Assembly (NCBI RefSeq): GCF_021083305.1
Contig: NZ_JAJFAY010000002.1
Coordinates: 1-64,000 of the forward strand
Direction of reading: 5' to 3'
Origin: Haladaptatus sp. DYF46
Lineage (GTDB): Archaea; Halobacteriota; Halobacteria; Halobacteriales; Haladaptataceae
Length of the DNA: 64,000 nucleotides
Below the pieces are notes generated by a model. The model was not told where the DNA came from, did not search any database, and saw only the letters and a program-made list of their open reading frames with translations. A program made the translations under genes and the position numbers. This document shows, piece by piece, positions 35,988 through 46,302 of this stretch. Positions within the stretch are counted from its first letter, which is position 1. Each line of letters begins with the position of its first letter.

Positions 35988-38243
35988 ATGGGACTCGACG
36001 AGGATTCACTCGACTACCACCGGAGCGACCCACCGGGGAAGATAGAGATTTCGACGACGAAACCGACGAACACGCAGCGCGATTTGAGCCTCGCTTACTC
36101 CCCCGGCGTCGCCGTCCCCTGTAACGAAATCGCCGAGGACGCCGGAAAGGCGTACTCGTACACCGCGAAAGGGAACCTCGTCGCCGTCGTTTCGAACGGC
36201 AGCGCCGTTCTCGGTCTCGGGGACATCGGCGCGCAGGCGTCGAAGCCCGTGATGGAGGGGAAAGGCGTCCTCTTCAAGCGGTTCGCCGACATCGACGTGT
36301 TCGACATCGAACTCGACCAGCAGGACCCGAACGACATCATTCGAACCGTGAGCGCGATGGAACCCACCTTCGGCGGCGTCAATCTGGAAGACATCAAAGC
36401 GCCGGAGTGCTTCGAAATCGAGGAGCGCCTGCGCGAGGAGATGGACATCCCCGTCTTCCACGACGACCAACACGGCACCGCCATCATCAGCGGGGCCGCA
36501 CTCCTCAACGCCGCGGAGATAACCGACAAGGACCTGAGCGACCTGAAAATCGTCTTCTCCGGCGCCGGCGCGAGCGCCATCGCCAGCGCTCGTTTCTACG
36601 TCTCGCTCGGCGCACGAAAGGAGAACATCCTGATGTGTGACTCCTCGGGAATCATCACCGAAAACCGCGTGCGAAACGGTGAGGTCAACGAGTTCAAGAC
36701 GGAGTTCGCCCGCGACGTTCCGGAGGGCGACCTCGAAACCGCGATGGAGGGGGCGGACGTGTTCGTCGGCCTCTCCGTCGGCGGCATCGTCAGTCAGGAC
36801 ATGGTGCGGTCGATGGCCGCGGACCCCATCATCTTCGCTATGGCGAACCCCGACCCCGAAATCGACTACGAGGCCGCCAAGGAGGCCCGCGACGACACGG
36901 TCATCGTGGCGACGGGACGTTCGGACTACCCCAACATGGTCAACAACGTCCTCGGCTTCCCGTTCATCTTCCGCGGCGCGCTCGACGTTCGCGCGAGCGA
37001 CATCAACGAGGGCATGAAGGTGGCCGCCGCACGCGCGTTGGCGAAACTCGCCAAAAAGGACGTGCCGGACGCCGTCGTCAAAGCCTACGGCGACCAACCG
37101 CTCCAGTTCGGCGCGGACTACATCATCCCGAAACCGCTCGACCCGCGCGTGCTGTTCGAAGTCGCGCCCGCCGTCGCGGAGGCGGCGATGGAAACCGGCG
37201 TGGCCCGAAGCGAACTCGACACGGAGGAGTACGTCGAGACGCTCGAAGCGCGCCTCGGCAAATCCCGCGAGATGATGCGCGTCGTCCTGAACAAGGCGAA
37301 GAGCGACCCCAAGCGCGTCGCCCTCGCGGAAGGAACGGACAGAAAAATGATTCGCGCGGCGTACCAGATGCGCGAGGAGGGCATCGCGGACCCCGTCCTC
37401 ATCGGCGACCGCGAGGATATCGGGACGAACGTCGACGACCTCGGCCTCGATTTCGACCCCGACATCGTGGACCCGGAGAACGGCGACAACGAGGAGTACG
37501 CCGACCGACTCTACGAACTCCGCGGCCGGAAGGGCATCACCCACAGCGAGGCGGGCGAACTCATCGAAAAGGACTCGAACTACTTCGGCAGCGTGATGGT
37601 CGAACGGGGCGACGCGGACGCCATGCTGACGGGACTGACCCACCACTACCCGTCGGCGCTCCGCCCGCCGCTGCAAGTCATCGGCACCGCGCCGGACGTC
37701 AACTACGCCGCCGGCGTGTACATGCTCACGTTCAAGAACCGCGTCGTCTTCTGCGCCGACGCGACGGTCAATCAGGCACCCGACGAGGACGTGCTGTTCG
37801 AAGTGACCAAGCAGACCGCCAAACTCGCCCGGCGGTTCAACGTCGAACCGCGCGCCGCACTCCTCTCATACTCCAACTTCGGGAGCGTAGACAACGAGGG
37901 TACGCAGAAGCCGCGCAAGGCCTCCAAGATGCTCCGCGAGGACCCCGACGTGGACTTCCCGGTCGACGGCGAGATGCAGGCCGACACGGCGGTCGTCGAG
38001 GAGATCCTCAACGGAACGTACGAGTTCTCGGAGTTGGACCAACCCGCGAACGTGCTCGTCTTCCCGAACCTCGAATCGGGCAATATCGGCTACAAACTCC
38101 TCCAGCGTCTCGGCGGCGCGGAGGCCATCGGCCCGATGCTCGTCGGCATGGACAAACCCGTCCACGTCCTCCAGCGAGGCGACGAGGTCAAGGACATCGT
38201 GAATCTGGCTGGCGTTGCGGTCGTGGACGCACAACAAGAGTAA
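35988..38243 (+). CDS. maeB: Malic enzyme fused to a phosphotransacetylase-like domain (MaeB type)
   Basis: This 751-residue protein decarboxylates malate to pyruvate with NAD(P)+. The N-terminal about 425 residues are malic enzyme ([40 protein letters not shown], the nucleotide-binding [15 protein letters not shown]). The C-terminal about 325 residues are homologous to phosphate acetyltransferase ([40 protein letters not shown]) and are known in MaeB enzymes as a regulatory domain. The promoter has CCTTTTTA near 35955-35962. Its last 16 codons are present again downstream at 38360. Confidence 0.95.
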   Translation: MGLDEDSLDYHRSDPPGKIEISTTKPTNTQRDLSLAYSPGVAVPCNEIAEDAGKAYSYTAKGNLVAVVSNGSAVLGLGDIGAQASKPVMEGKGVLFKRFADIDVFDIELDQQDPNDIIRTVSAMEPTFGGVNLEDIKAPECFEIEERLREEMDIPVFHDDQHGTAIISGAALLNAAEITDKDLSDLKIVFSGAGASAIASARFYVSLGARKENILMCDSSGIITENRVRNGEVNEFKTEFARDVPEGDLETAMEGADVFVGLSVGGIVSQDMVRSMAADPIIFAMANPDPEIDYEAAKEARDDTVIVATGRSDYPNMVNNVLGFPFIFRGALDVRASDINEGMKVAAARALAKLAKKDVPDAVVKAYGDQPLQFGADYIIPKPLDPRVLFEVAPAVAEAAMETGVARSELDTEEYVETLEARLGKSREMMRVVLNKAKSDPKRVALAEGTDRKMIRAAYQMREEGIADPVLIGDREDIGTNVDDLGLDFDPDIVDPENGDNEEYADRLYELRGRKGITHSEAGELIEKDSNYFGSVMVERGDADAMLTGLTHHYPSALRPPLQVIGTAPDVNYAAGVYMLTFKNRVVFCADATVNQAPDEDVLFEVTKQTAKLARRFNVEPRAALLSYSNFGSVDNEGTQKPRKASKMLREDPDVDFPVDGEMQADTAVVEEILNGTYEFSELDQPANVLVFPNLESGNIGYKLLQRLGGAEAIGPMLVGMDKPVHVLQRGDEVKDIVNLAGVAVVDAQQE

Positions 38244-38286
38244 TTACCGCGAGCGACCAGCGGGAGCGAGTGGCTCTTTTTTGGTC

Positions 38287-38355
38287 CAGATTTTTTCGAG
38301 GAGCGGTGCCCGCAGCGCCGGAGGCGTGAGGACACCCGATGACGAAAAAAGGTGG
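38287..38355. repeat. Intergenic repeat, copy 1
   Basis: The segment starts CAGATTTTTTCGAGGAGCGG and ends AAAAAAGGTGG. The first 53 bp (38287-38339) match 38558-38610 with a handful of differences. The T-run and downstream GC-rich text may act as part of a terminator region after maeB. Confidence 0.75.
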
Positions 38356-38359
38356 AAGC

Positions 38360-38424
38360 GACATCGTGAACTTGGCAGGCGTTGCGGTCGTGGACGCGCA
38401 ACAAGAGTAATTACCGCGAGCGAC
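38360..38424 (+). pseudogene. Second copy of the malic enzyme 3' end (16 codons plus stop)
   Basis: These 65 bp repeat 38193-38257. The coding part (38360-38410) encodes exactly the same last 16 residues, [16 protein letters not shown] and stop, followed by 14 identical non-coding bases. Four of the 51 coding bases differ and all four changes are synonymous (Asn AAT/AAC, Leu CTG/TTG, Ala GCT/GCA, Ala GCA/GCG). No upstream part of a malic enzyme precedes it. It is best read as the stump of a former paralogous malic enzyme gene. Confidence 0.7.
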
Positions 38425-38442
38425 GAGGCGCCCCGCGCCTCG
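38424..38442. terminator. Hairpin in the duplicated maeB tail region
   Basis: CGAGGCGC, a CCC loop, then GCGCCTCG form a perfect 8-bp stem. A T-run (CTCTTTTTT) follows about 43 bp later at 38484-38492. Whether it terminates transcription is not known. Confidence 0.4.
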
Positions 38443-38533
38443 AAGTGAACGGCGACGGAACGGAGCCGTGAACCGTGCGAGTGGCTCTTTTTTGGTCTCT
38501 CCGTGAACGACCAGCGAGAGTGAACGAATGGCT

Positions 38534-38554
38534 CGTCAGAGCTCGTCTCTGACG
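38534..38554. terminator. Second hairpin before repeat copy 2
   Basis: CGTCAGAG, loop CTCGT, then CTCTGACG form a perfect 8-bp stem, followed seven bases later by a run of six T (38562-38567). This fits a factor-independent-like terminator for plus-strand transcripts reading out of maeB. Confidence 0.45.
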
Positions 38555-38557
38555 GTG

Positions 38558-38625
38558 CAGATTTTTTCGAGGAGCGGTGCCCGCAGTGCCGAAGGCACGA
38601 GGACACCCGAGCGGAAAAAAGGTGG
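38558..38625. repeat. Intergenic repeat, copy 2
   Basis: Matches copy 1 (38287-38355) over 53 bp from CAGATTTTTTCGAGGAGCGG to GGACACCCGA, then both reach AAAAAAGGTGG. It ends next to the stop of the convergent gene at 38627. Confidence 0.75.
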
Positions 38626-38626
38626 T

Positions 38627-39019
38627 TTAGCGGACGCTCGTCTCCGTCATCTCTTTTTCCTCCTCGCCCACCGAGTACAACCGCTTTACCGGGACGACGG
38701 TGTGCATCTTCGCCACGCCGCCCTCGTGTCGTCGCCACTTCGTCGAATCGTGGAGGATGTACTGCCGGGGCGCGCGCGCCTTCAGTTCGGCGACCAACTC
38801 CGCGAAGCGCTCCGCGTCGAACCGTTTGTCGGGGACGAAATCGGTATCGACGACCAGCGAATCCCGGCGTGGAACCCGGTCGAGTCTGCCCTCGCACACG
38901 CGTTCGAACTCGGACGCCAACGCGGGCAGGTCGGTGTCCAGCGGGAGTTTGACGTACGCCTGCCTGTAGTCCGGTCGATTCGTCTTCCGCTTCCAGTACC
39001 GCGAGATCCAATTCGTCAT
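38627..39019 (-). CDS. Conserved hypothetical protein (haloarchaeal)
   Basis: A 130-residue soluble protein starting MTNWISRYWKRKTNRPDYRQ, with a regular alpha/beta pattern (AYVKLPLDTDLPALASEFER, VVDTDFVPDKRFDAERFAEL). No catalytic motif was identified. The start at 39019 is preferred over 39031 as the more usual N-terminus; both are possible. It is convergent with maeB and its stop abuts the intergenic repeat. Function unknown. Confidence 0.65.
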   Translation of the reverse strand: MTNWISRYWKRKTNRPDYRQAYVKLPLDTDLPALASEFERVCEGRLDRVPRRDSLVVDTDFVPDKRFDAERFAELVAELKARAPRQYILHDSTKWRRHEGGVAKMHTVVPVKRLYSVGEEEKEMTETSVR

Positions 39020-39240
39020 CCGCGTTCCCATTCGCGTGCCACCTTGGATTAAGCACTCAAACGGGGATTGTAGTCGTTTCGCTGTCCGTATCTCCCCGAT
39101 TCGTGAGTAATCCTAGCGACCGACTGAACGAAATCGACCGGCGAAGTTCCGTCGGGTATCGCACCTCTCGGTCGGGTGACTGAATTCCGATATCGAACCG
39201 CCCCGGAGACGGCTCGGAAAGTTGGGACGAAACGCGGGCG

Positions 39241-39876
39241 TTAGCCGCGGGCGTGCCTGTCGGCGCGTGACGGCGGCGGAATCTGCGTCTCGCTCGACCC
39301 CGGCGCGTCGGGGAGGAGACACCGCTCGGGTTCGCGGTTGACGTGGGCGTACTGGTCCGGTGCGTTCGCCAGCGGATGCGCGGGATTCTGCTCGCTTCGA
39401 ATCCGCGCGGCCCGGAGTTCGCCGAACCCGGCGATTCTGGCGCGGATGCCCCGCCAGTGGTGCTTGCCCGCGAGCGGAACCGAGAACGGTTTCGGCGGTC
39501 GGCAGTCCGTCCGGTTGTGGGCGAGGACGGCGTTGTTGACGTTGGCGGCCAGTTGATCGTGGTCCACCAGCACGCCGACCCGTGCGTTTTTCGGCGCGCG
39601 GACGGCCAGTACGTCGAGTCCGAGGTGGAGCGCTCGGTACTCGGCCACGTTGTTGTCGGGAACGTCACCGTCGGGGACGGAGAGACGGGCGACGCGCCTG
39701 CCGTCGCGTGTCTCGATGATGACGCCGAGTCCACCGGCACCGGAGTCCCTGTCGAACGATCCGTCGCTCGTGACGTAGAAATCACGGTGATGGGTGTGAG
39801 GTGGGTGCGCGATGTGCGGGGTTGGCGACTCATCGAACAGATCTCGTAATGAGGGATGACGGCCGTTAACGGCCAT
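39241..39876 (-). CDS. RNase H-like domain protein (haloarchaeal)
   Basis: This 211-residue protein has an RNase HI-type fold from about residue 33. The metal-binding acidic residues are seen in YVTSDGSFDRDSGAGGLGVI (Asp), NNVAEYRALHLGLDVL (Glu) and VGVLVDHDQLAANVNN (Asp). The last 50-60 residues are Pro/Arg-rich and probably disordered. The family acts on RNA-DNA hybrids or is a catalytic-type relative; activity is inferred. It is divergent from the peptide ABC operon. Confidence 0.8.
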   Translation of the reverse strand: MAVNGRHPSLRDLFDESPTPHIAHPPHTHHRDFYVTSDGSFDRDSGAGGLGVIIETRDGRRVARLSVPDGDVPDNNVAEYRALHLGLDVLAVRAPKNARVGVLVDHDQLAANVNNAVLAHNRTDCRPPKPFSVPLAGKHHWRGIRARIAGFGELRAARIRSEQNPAHPLANAPDQYAHVNREPERCLLPDAPGSSETQIPPPSRADRHARG

Positions 39877-39974
39877 ATTACGGGCTTCAATGTCGAATTA
39901 CTTAAATCTGCGGTTGAATTCGGTGGAAAAGCCTACGATAGAATAGAACACGGGTTGTGTTGTCCAATACCACA

Positions 39975-39985
39975 GATATATATGG
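39975..39985 (+). promoter_or_regulatory. TATA box of the peptide ABC operon
   Basis: GATATATATGG lies 22-32 nt upstream of the ATG at 40007, the spacing expected for a leaderless haloarchaeal transcript. It would drive the whole 40007-46207 operon. Confidence 0.6.
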
Positions 39986-40006
39986 AGTTACCCGCCATGT
40001 CAGGGT

Positions 40007-41632
40007 ATGCCCGACGAAAGACTAAATCGGCGCACGTATCTGAAGTTTGCAGGCGGCGCAGCGGCGTCGGCCGCCCTCGCAGGTTGTACCGGCGGTGGGG
40101 GCGACAACCAGAACCAAGACGGCGACGGAACCGGTGACGGTCAGACGTCGACTACCGAGAGCGACGGAAACGGTGAAACCCCGACGGGAGACTTCCCGGT
40201 CACCATCACGCAAGGACAGATGCCGTCCAAGCTCGACCCGCAAAACCACCGGGAGACGACCACGGACAACGTCGTCCTCCAGGCGTACGAGGGCCTACTC
40301 ACGCGTGACGCGGAAGGGAAGATCATCCAGCAACTGGCGACGAAGTACGAGCGGAACGGCGACAAGACGGTCAAATTCACCATCCGCGAAGGGGTGAAGT
40401 TCCACAACGGCGATACCCTGACCGCGGAGGACGTGGCCTTCAGCATCAACCGCATCGTGAAATCCGACGTCGGCGGACTCGAAAGCCCGCAAAGCGACCA
40501 GCTTTCGGGTGTGACGGGGGCAAAAGCGATGGACGGCGCAGTGGAAGTCACGTCCGACGGCGTGAACCCAATCGTGTTCGCCCTGTTCGCGTCCTACGGC
40601 GACATCATGCAGAAGTCGTGGGTGGAAAGCCACGACAAGAACTACATCGCGAAGAACATGAACGGGACCGGCCCGTTCAAGCTCAAGAACTACACGGAGG
40701 ACGTGAAGGTCGTCTTCGAACGCAACGACGACTACTGGCAGGACCCGGCCTCGGTTTCGGAACTCACGTTCAACTCGGCGAAGGAGTCCAGCACGCGCGT
40801 GAACCAACTCGTCAACGGCGAGACGGACATCATCGTCAACGTTCCGCCGCAGGACGCGGGACGCGTGAAAGGAAACTCGAAATCCCGACTCGCGGCGGTC
40901 CCGAGTACGCGCATCATCTACAACGCGATGCGGTACGACGTGAAGCCGTTCGACAGTCCGAAGTTCAGGCAGGCGATGAACTACGCCATCGACCTCCCGA
41001 GCATCGTCAAGAACGTGCTTTCGAGCTTCGCCGACCAAACCGGTCAGCCCACGTTGAAGGAGTTCACCGGCTACAACTCGAACGCCAAGCCGTACCCGAC
41101 GAACAAGAAGAAGGCGGAGTCGTTAGTCGAAGAGAGCGGCAACGCGGGAGCGACGATCACCCTTCACACGCCCGTCGGACGCTATCTGAAGGATTTGGAA
41201 ATCGCACAGGCGGTGGCCCAGCAGATAAACCAACTCAAGAACGTCAACTGTTCGGTGAAACAGCGTGACTTCAACTCGCTCGCCGGGGAGTTGGCCGACG
41301 GCGACATCGAAACCGGGCCGCACTTTTACCTCATCGGCTGGGGTAACGCGACGTTCGACGCGAGCCAAACCATCATCCCGCTTCTCACGACCGACGGAGC
41401 GTTGACCTCCTACAGCAACGAGAAGGTTGACAAACTGATGAAGGAGGCACAGAACATGCCGGACGGGGACAAGCGAACCTCGAAACTCAAGGAGATAAAC
41501 AAGATCCTCCACGACCAAGCGCCGTGGATTTACCTCAATCAGCAGTACAGCGTGTACGGCGTCAGCGAGCGTCTCAAGTGGAAGGCCCGTACTGACGAAC
41601 GCATCGACGCATACGCCATCTCTCCGAAGTAG
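40007..41632 (+). CDS. Dipeptide/oligopeptide ABC transporter, substrate-binding lipoprotein
   Basis: A 541-residue SBP family 5 protein. The signal is Tat type with a lipobox (LNRRTYLKFAGGAAASAALA then GC), followed by a Gly/Asp-rich spacer. The core shows NVVLQAYEGLLTRDAEGKII, KFTIREGVKFHNGDTLTAED and GTGPFKLKNYTEDVKVVFER, all family typical. It is the first gene of a complete five-gene importer operon and has the strong TATA box. Likely substrates are peptides, but SBP-5 proteins also bind sugars or nickel. Confidence 0.94.
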   Translation: MPDERLNRRTYLKFAGGAAASAALAGCTGGGGDNQNQDGDGTGDGQTSTTESDGNGETPTGDFPVTITQGQMPSKLDPQNHRETTTDNVVLQAYEGLLTRDAEGKIIQQLATKYERNGDKTVKFTIREGVKFHNGDTLTAEDVAFSINRIVKSDVGGLESPQSDQLSGVTGAKAMDGAVEVTSDGVNPIVFALFASYGDIMQKSWVESHDKNYIAKNMNGTGPFKLKNYTEDVKVVFERNDDYWQDPASVSELTFNSAKESSTRVNQLVNGETDIIVNVPPQDAGRVKGNSKSRLAAVPSTRIIYNAMRYDVKPFDSPKFRQAMNYAIDLPSIVKNVLSSFADQTGQPTLKEFTGYNSNAKPYPTNKKKAESLVEESGNAGATITLHTPVGRYLKDLEIAQAVAQQINQLKNVNCSVKQRDFNSLAGELADGDIETGPHFYLIGWGNATFDASQTIIPLLTTDGALTSYSNEKVDKLMKEAQNMPDGDKRTSKLKEINKILHDQAPWIYLNQQYSVYGVSERLKWKARTDERIDAYAISPK

Positions 41633-41662
41633 ATGAGTTTGCAATCGATGGGGTGTTCATAG

Positions 41663-42649
41663 ATGTCGATGGGACGATTCCTGCTCCGCCGGAGCGTGCA
41701 AGGAATCTTCGTCATCTGGGGGGTCGTGACCGTGGTGTTTCTGCTTCGGTTCGTTACGCCCGGTAATCCGATTACGGTCATCGCCCCCTTGGATGCAAGT
41801 CCGGAGTTAAAACGCCAAATTGCGGTCGAACTCGGACTGAACCAACCGCTGTACGTTCAGTACGGCGAGTACATCTGGAACCTCCTCCACGGAGACATGG
41901 GCTACTCGTTCATCTCGGGAACGCAGGCCAGCACGCGCATCTTCGCTCGCCTTCCGGCGACCGTCGAGCTAGCGGTTGCATCGAGCATCGTCGCCATCGT
42001 GCTCTCGATTCCACTGGGCGTCATCAGCGCGACGCGACGACACGACCCGGTGGATTACGCCGCGACGACGTTCTCGCTCGCGGGTATCAGCACCCCGAAC
42101 TTCTGGCTCGGAATCATGCTTGTAATGCTCCTCGCCGTCGCGGGGCCGTTCCCGACGAGCCACCGCGGTATCGGATTCGTTCCCGCGGTGGAGATGCTGG
42201 TATCGCAGGGAAGCATGAACGGGCTCGTGACGTGGGCGAAACACATCTTCCTCCCGGCGATAACGCTGGGGACGTACTTCACCGCGCTCATCACGCGGCT
42301 CACGCGGAGCGGCATGCTCGACGAACTCGGGAAGACGTACATCCGTGCGTCGCGGGCGAAGGGACTCCCGGAGACGCTGGTGCGATACAAACACGCGCTC
42401 CGAAACACCCTCATTCCCGTCATCACCGTTCTCGGCCTACAGTTGGGAACGCTCATCGGCGGCGCGGTTATCACCGAATCGGTGTTCGCGTGGCCGGGAC
42501 TGGGAACGCTGGTCATCACGTCCATCAACGCCCGCGACTGGCCGCTGATTCAGGGGTCGCTCATCGTCATCGGGACCGGGTTCGTCCTCGTTAACATCTT
42601 CGTGGACTTCCTGTACGCGTACATCAACCCGCAGGTGGTCTACGAATGA
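41663..42649 (+). CDS. Dipeptide/oligopeptide ABC transporter permease (DppB-like)
   Basis: A 328-residue permease with six helices. It begins MSMGRFLLRRSVQGIFVIWG and has the DppB-type GLNQPLYVQYGEYIWNLLHG segment and the EAA loop YIRASRAKGLPETLVRYKHA followed by LRNTLIPVITVLG. It overlaps the next permease by 4 bp (ATGA). It forms the heterodimeric channel with the next gene product. Confidence 0.94.
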   Translation: MSMGRFLLRRSVQGIFVIWGVVTVVFLLRFVTPGNPITVIAPLDASPELKRQIAVELGLNQPLYVQYGEYIWNLLHGDMGYSFISGTQASTRIFARLPATVELAVASSIVAIVLSIPLGVISATRRHDPVDYAATTFSLAGISTPNFWLGIMLVMLLAVAGPFPTSHRGIGFVPAVEMLVSQGSMNGLVTWAKHIFLPAITLGTYFTALITRLTRSGMLDELGKTYIRASRAKGLPETLVRYKHALRNTLIPVITVLGLQLGTLIGGAVITESVFAWPGLGTLVITSINARDWPLIQGSLIVIGTGFVLVNIFVDFLYAYINPQVVYE

Positions 42650-43707
42650 TGGACGACATTCGGGACGCCATCGGAAAGGCGCTCGGACGGGGGTTCTCCC
42701 CGCGAACGCTTCGCAACCTCAAGCGCGAATATCGAAACAGCCTGCTGGCGAAGATCGGTATCGTCGTCCTCATAGCTGTGGTACTCATCGCGGCGTTCGC
42801 CCCGGTGATAGCCCCGCACAACCCGAACCGGCAGGATTTGGACAACTCGAAACTGCCGCCGTTGGGATTCAGCAAGAAGACGACGCAGACGGGCTCGCAG
42901 ATGGTCGATGGCGAGATCAAGATAACGAACAACACGACGTACGTGAAGGCCCAGCCGTCACATCCGCTCGGAACCGACCAACTCGGGCGCGACATGCTGT
43001 CACGGGTGATTTACGGCGCGAGGACGTCGCTCCTCGTCGGACTCTTCGGGACGCTGTTGGCGATGCTCATCGGCGTGACCGTCGGTCTGGTCGCCGGATA
43101 CTACGGCGAACTCGTTGACGACGCGCTGATGCGGAGCGCGGACATCATGCTCGCGTTCCCGTCGCTGGTGTTAGCGATAGCGCTGGTCGGCATGTTCAGA
43201 CAGTCGGTCATCTGGATCCCCGACCCGCTCGTCGCCAGCGGCGTCGTGTCGGGAATGCCCGGGAAAATAGGGATTCCGGGAACTATCGTTATCGTCGTCG
43301 CGCTCGTGAACTGGGTCTGGTTCGCCCGCGTCTCGCGCGGCGAGGCCCTGACGGTGGTCGGCGAGGAGTACGTCAAAGCATCCCGGTCGGTCGGTGCGAG
43401 GGACACGTTCATCCTCCGAAAGCACATCCTGCCGAACAGCGTGACGCCGATCATCGTGCTCGCGACGATTCAGATCGCGGCCATCATCCTCCTCGAAAGC
43501 TCGCTCTCGTACCTCGGATTCTCCGGGGTGAACCTCTCGTGGGGATTCGACATCGCACAGGGGAAGGACTACCTCGCCACGTCGTGGTGGATTTCGACGG
43601 TTCCGGGGCTGGCAATCGTCATCACCGTCATCGGCATCAACCTTGTCGGTGATTGGTTGCGCGACGCACTCGATCCCGGCATCGAAGGCGAAGGAGGTGG
43701 CGTATGA
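42646..43707 (+). CDS. Dipeptide/oligopeptide ABC transporter permease (DppC-like)
   Basis: A 353-residue permease. The cytoplasmic N-terminus (LKREYRNSLLAKIGIVVLI) leads to the first helix, followed by an extracellular loop of about 60 residues and HPLGTDQLGRDMLSRVIYGA, the DppC/OppC signature. The EAA loop is VKASRSVGARDTFILRKHIL. The external loop between helix 1 and that signature (about residues 50-105) is longer than in many bacterial homologs. It overlaps the ATPase gene by 4 bp. Confidence 0.94.
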   Translation: MMDDIRDAIGKALGRGFSPRTLRNLKREYRNSLLAKIGIVVLIAVVLIAAFAPVIAPHNPNRQDLDNSKLPPLGFSKKTTQTGSQMVDGEIKITNNTTYVKAQPSHPLGTDQLGRDMLSRVIYGARTSLLVGLFGTLLAMLIGVTVGLVAGYYGELVDDALMRSADIMLAFPSLVLAIALVGMFRQSVIWIPDPLVASGVVSGMPGKIGIPGTIVIVVALVNWVWFARVSRGEALTVVGEEYVKASRSVGARDTFILRKHILPNSVTPIIVLATIQIAAIILLESSLSYLGFSGVNLSWGFDIAQGKDYLATSWWISTVPGLAIVITVIGINLVGDWLRDALDPGIEGEGGGV

Positions 43708-44891
43708 GCGATCTGCTTCGCGTGCGCGACCTCTCGACCCGCTTTTTCACCGAGAAGGGGCAGGTCAACGCCTGTGAGTCCATCAGCTTCGACGTCCGGG
43801 AGGAGGAAGTGTTCGGCGTGGTCGGCGAGTCCGGGTCGGGAAAGAGCGTCGCAGCGCTCTCCATCATCGACCTCGTGGAGTCGCCGGGCAAAATCACGTC
43901 GGGAGAAGTGTGGTACCGAAACGCCACGCTCGCCGGAGAAGTCGAAGACAACCGTCCTGAAGCGGTCGATGGCGAGTTCGTGGACATCCGCCAGTTGACG
44001 ACGCGCGAACGCCGCGCCCTGCGCGGCCCGTCGTTCAGCATGATCTTCCAAGACCCGATGAGCAGTCTGAACCCGTCGATAACCGTCGGTGAGCAGATAG
44101 CCGAAGCCGTCGAAGTCCAACAGCGGGCGAAATCCAACCCGCGTTCGACGCGTTCGCGGACGCAGGGCTACGGACTGGGGAGCCTCGTCGCGGGGACGAT
44201 CTTCCCGTCCCAAAGCTACGTCAGCGAACCGAGTCGCGCGAAGGCCATCGAACTACTGGAGCAGGTGGGCATTCCCGACCCGGCCGAGCGCGCAGACGAG
44301 TACCCCCACCAGTTCTCGGGCGGGATGCTCCAGCGGGCGATGATCGCCCAAGCGCTCGCCGGGGAACCGGACCTGCTCATCGCGGACGAACCGACGACGG
44401 CGCTCGACGTGACGATTCAGGCCCAAATCCTCGACCTGCTGCGCGACTTGCAGGACGAGACGGGCATGAGCATCATGCTCATCACGCACAACCTCGGCGT
44501 CGTCGCGCGGATGTGTGACCGAGTCGGCGTGATGTACGCCGGTGAGTTGGTCGAACACGGCACCCTCGAAGACGTGTTCGACACCCCGGTCCATCCGTAC
44601 ACGCAAGGGTTGCTCGGGTCGCTTCCTGACTTGGAAGACCCCGCGCCGCGCCTGCAACCCATCGAGGGGAACGTCCCCGACCTGATAGATTCGGAGATGG
44701 AGAACCGCTGTTACTTCGCCGACCGCTGCCCGAAGGCGATGGAGGAGTGTCTCTCCCACCCGGCGATGCACGACGCGGGCGGAAGCATCGAACACGAAGC
44801 GCGCTGCGTCCTTGCCGAAACCGAGTACGACGAGGCGCGTGCGCTCTCGGCGGACTACTTCGAGGACGCTCAAACGGAGAAGAAACGATGA
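43704..44891 (+). CDS. Dipeptide/oligopeptide ABC transporter ATP-binding protein (DppD-like)
   Basis: A 395-residue ATPase with Walker [14 protein letters not shown]-loop [15 protein letters not shown], signature [15 protein letters not shown] and Walker [14 protein letters not shown]. Between Q-loop and signature is an extended segment of about 45 residues ([20 protein letters not shown] and on), which is absent from typical bacterial DppD. The C-terminal oligopeptide domain has cysteines in [16 protein letters not shown]. The start at 43704 overlaps the permease stop. Confidence 0.94.
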   Translation: MSDLLRVRDLSTRFFTEKGQVNACESISFDVREEEVFGVVGESGSGKSVAALSIIDLVESPGKITSGEVWYRNATLAGEVEDNRPEAVDGEFVDIRQLTTRERRALRGPSFSMIFQDPMSSLNPSITVGEQIAEAVEVQQRAKSNPRSTRSRTQGYGLGSLVAGTIFPSQSYVSEPSRAKAIELLEQVGIPDPAERADEYPHQFSGGMLQRAMIAQALAGEPDLLIADEPTTALDVTIQAQILDLLRDLQDETGMSIMLITHNLGVVARMCDRVGVMYAGELVEHGTLEDVFDTPVHPYTQGLLGSLPDLEDPAPRLQPIEGNVPDLIDSEMENRCYFADRCPKAMEECLSHPAMHDAGGSIEHEARCVLAETEYDEARALSADYFEDAQTEKKR

Positions 44892-46207
44892 CCGACCACC
44901 TCGTTCGCGTCGAAGAACTGCAGAAGTACTACTTCGAACAGAACACCCTGACCGACCGCATCCTCGGCCGCGAGCCGAAAAGCGTGAAAGCGGTCGACGG
45001 CATCTCGTTCGCCATCGAGGAGGGCGAGACGTTGGGGCTGGTCGGCGAATCCGGGTGTGGCAAGTCCACGACCGGGGAAACCCTGTTGAGCCTCCGCGAT
45101 GCGACGGACGGGAAGGTCGTCTTCGACGGCCGGAACGTCTACGACATGGACGACCTGACGGAGTTCAGAAAGCGGGCGCAAGTCGTCTTTCAGGACCCGT
45201 TTTCCAGCCTCGACCCGCGGATGACCGCGGGCGAAATCATCCGCGAACCGCTCGACGTTCACAGCGTCGGGTCGCGTGAGGAGCGCCGCGAGCGCGCCCA
45301 AAGCCTCATGGACCGCGTCGGCCTGTCGGCGGGGCAGATAGACCGTTATCCGCACGAGTTCTCCGGCGGGCAGCGCCAGCGTATCGGTATCGCCCGCGCG
45401 CTCGCGCTCGAACCCGAGTTTATCGTGCTGGACGAACCCGTTTCGGCGCTGGACGTGTCCGTGCAGGCGCAAGTGTTGAACCTCCTGCAGGACTTGCAGA
45501 ACGAACTGGGGCTGACCTACCTGTTCATCGCCCACGACCTCTCGGTGGTGCGCCACATCTCCGACCGCGTGGCGGTGATGTACCTCGGCGAAATCGTCGA
45601 ACTCGGACCGGTGGACGAGATATTCTCCGACCCGCAGCATCCCTACACGAAGGCGCTGCTGGAGAGCGTGCCGCGCGCCGATACGAGCGAGCAGGAGCGC
45701 GACGTACACACGCTCTCGGGCGACGTGCCGTCGCCGCGTAATCCACCGTCGGGATGCCATTTCAGGACGCGGTGTCCGAACGTCATCCCGCCGGACGACA
45801 TTCGGATTTCCCAACCCGCGTACCGCGAAGTGATGGACTACCGCGAACGCCTCGAATCGGGAGAACTCACCCTGAACGGCGTTCGGGAGTTGGCCGCCGG
45901 AGCGGAGAAAAAACCCGAAGAGGTGGACGACGAGGCGCTCGAAGCCGAGTTGTGGGACGAGTTGTTCGAGGAGGAGTTGGCGGGCGAAAACCGCGCGACC
46001 GTTTCGGAATCGTTCGACCGGTTCGTCGCCGGCGACCGGGACGGCGCTATCGCCGTGATGGCGGACCGGTTCGCGAGTATCTGTGAGCGGCAAAATCCGG
46101 TGCTCCAGAATCGTGCACATCCCGCGGCCTGCCACCTCTACGACCAACCGGTCCCGTCGAAATCCGAGCGTGAAACGGAGCGGGAAGTGGAATCCTCGGC
46201 GGACTGA
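44888..46207 (+). CDS. Dipeptide/oligopeptide ABC transporter ATP-binding protein (DppF-like)
   Basis: A 439-residue ATPase with Walker [16 protein letters not shown]-loop [14 protein letters not shown], signature [15 protein letters not shown] and Walker [15 protein letters not shown]. The C-terminal oligo_HPN domain is split: [15 protein letters not shown] is followed by about 105 inserted acidic residues before [20 protein letters not shown]. This makes it about 100 residues longer than usual bacterial OppF. It is the last gene of the operon and starts inside the previous stop (ATGA). Confidence 0.93.
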   Translation: MTDHLVRVEELQKYYFEQNTLTDRILGREPKSVKAVDGISFAIEEGETLGLVGESGCGKSTTGETLLSLRDATDGKVVFDGRNVYDMDDLTEFRKRAQVVFQDPFSSLDPRMTAGEIIREPLDVHSVGSREERRERAQSLMDRVGLSAGQIDRYPHEFSGGQRQRIGIARALALEPEFIVLDEPVSALDVSVQAQVLNLLQDLQNELGLTYLFIAHDLSVVRHISDRVAVMYLGEIVELGPVDEIFSDPQHPYTKALLESVPRADTSEQERDVHTLSGDVPSPRNPPSGCHFRTRCPNVIPPDDIRISQPAYREVMDYRERLESGELTLNGVRELAAGAEKKPEEVDDEALEAELWDELFEEELAGENRATVSESFDRFVAGDRDGAIAVMADRFASICERQNPVLQNRAHPAACHLYDQPVPSKSERETEREVESSAD

Positions 46208-46268
46208 ACGACCGGTCACCACACGAGGAATTTTTTCACGCGACGAACGTTCGACTCTAGACGAAGAC

Positions 46269-46276
46269 TTATAGCT
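46269..46276 (+). promoter_or_regulatory. TATA box of the HAD hydrolase gene
   Basis: ACTTATAG lies 27-34 nt upstream of the ATG at 46303, consistent with leaderless transcription. Confidence 0.55.
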
Positions 46277-46302
46277 GAAGAAGCACTACTGTATGAACCC
46301 CA

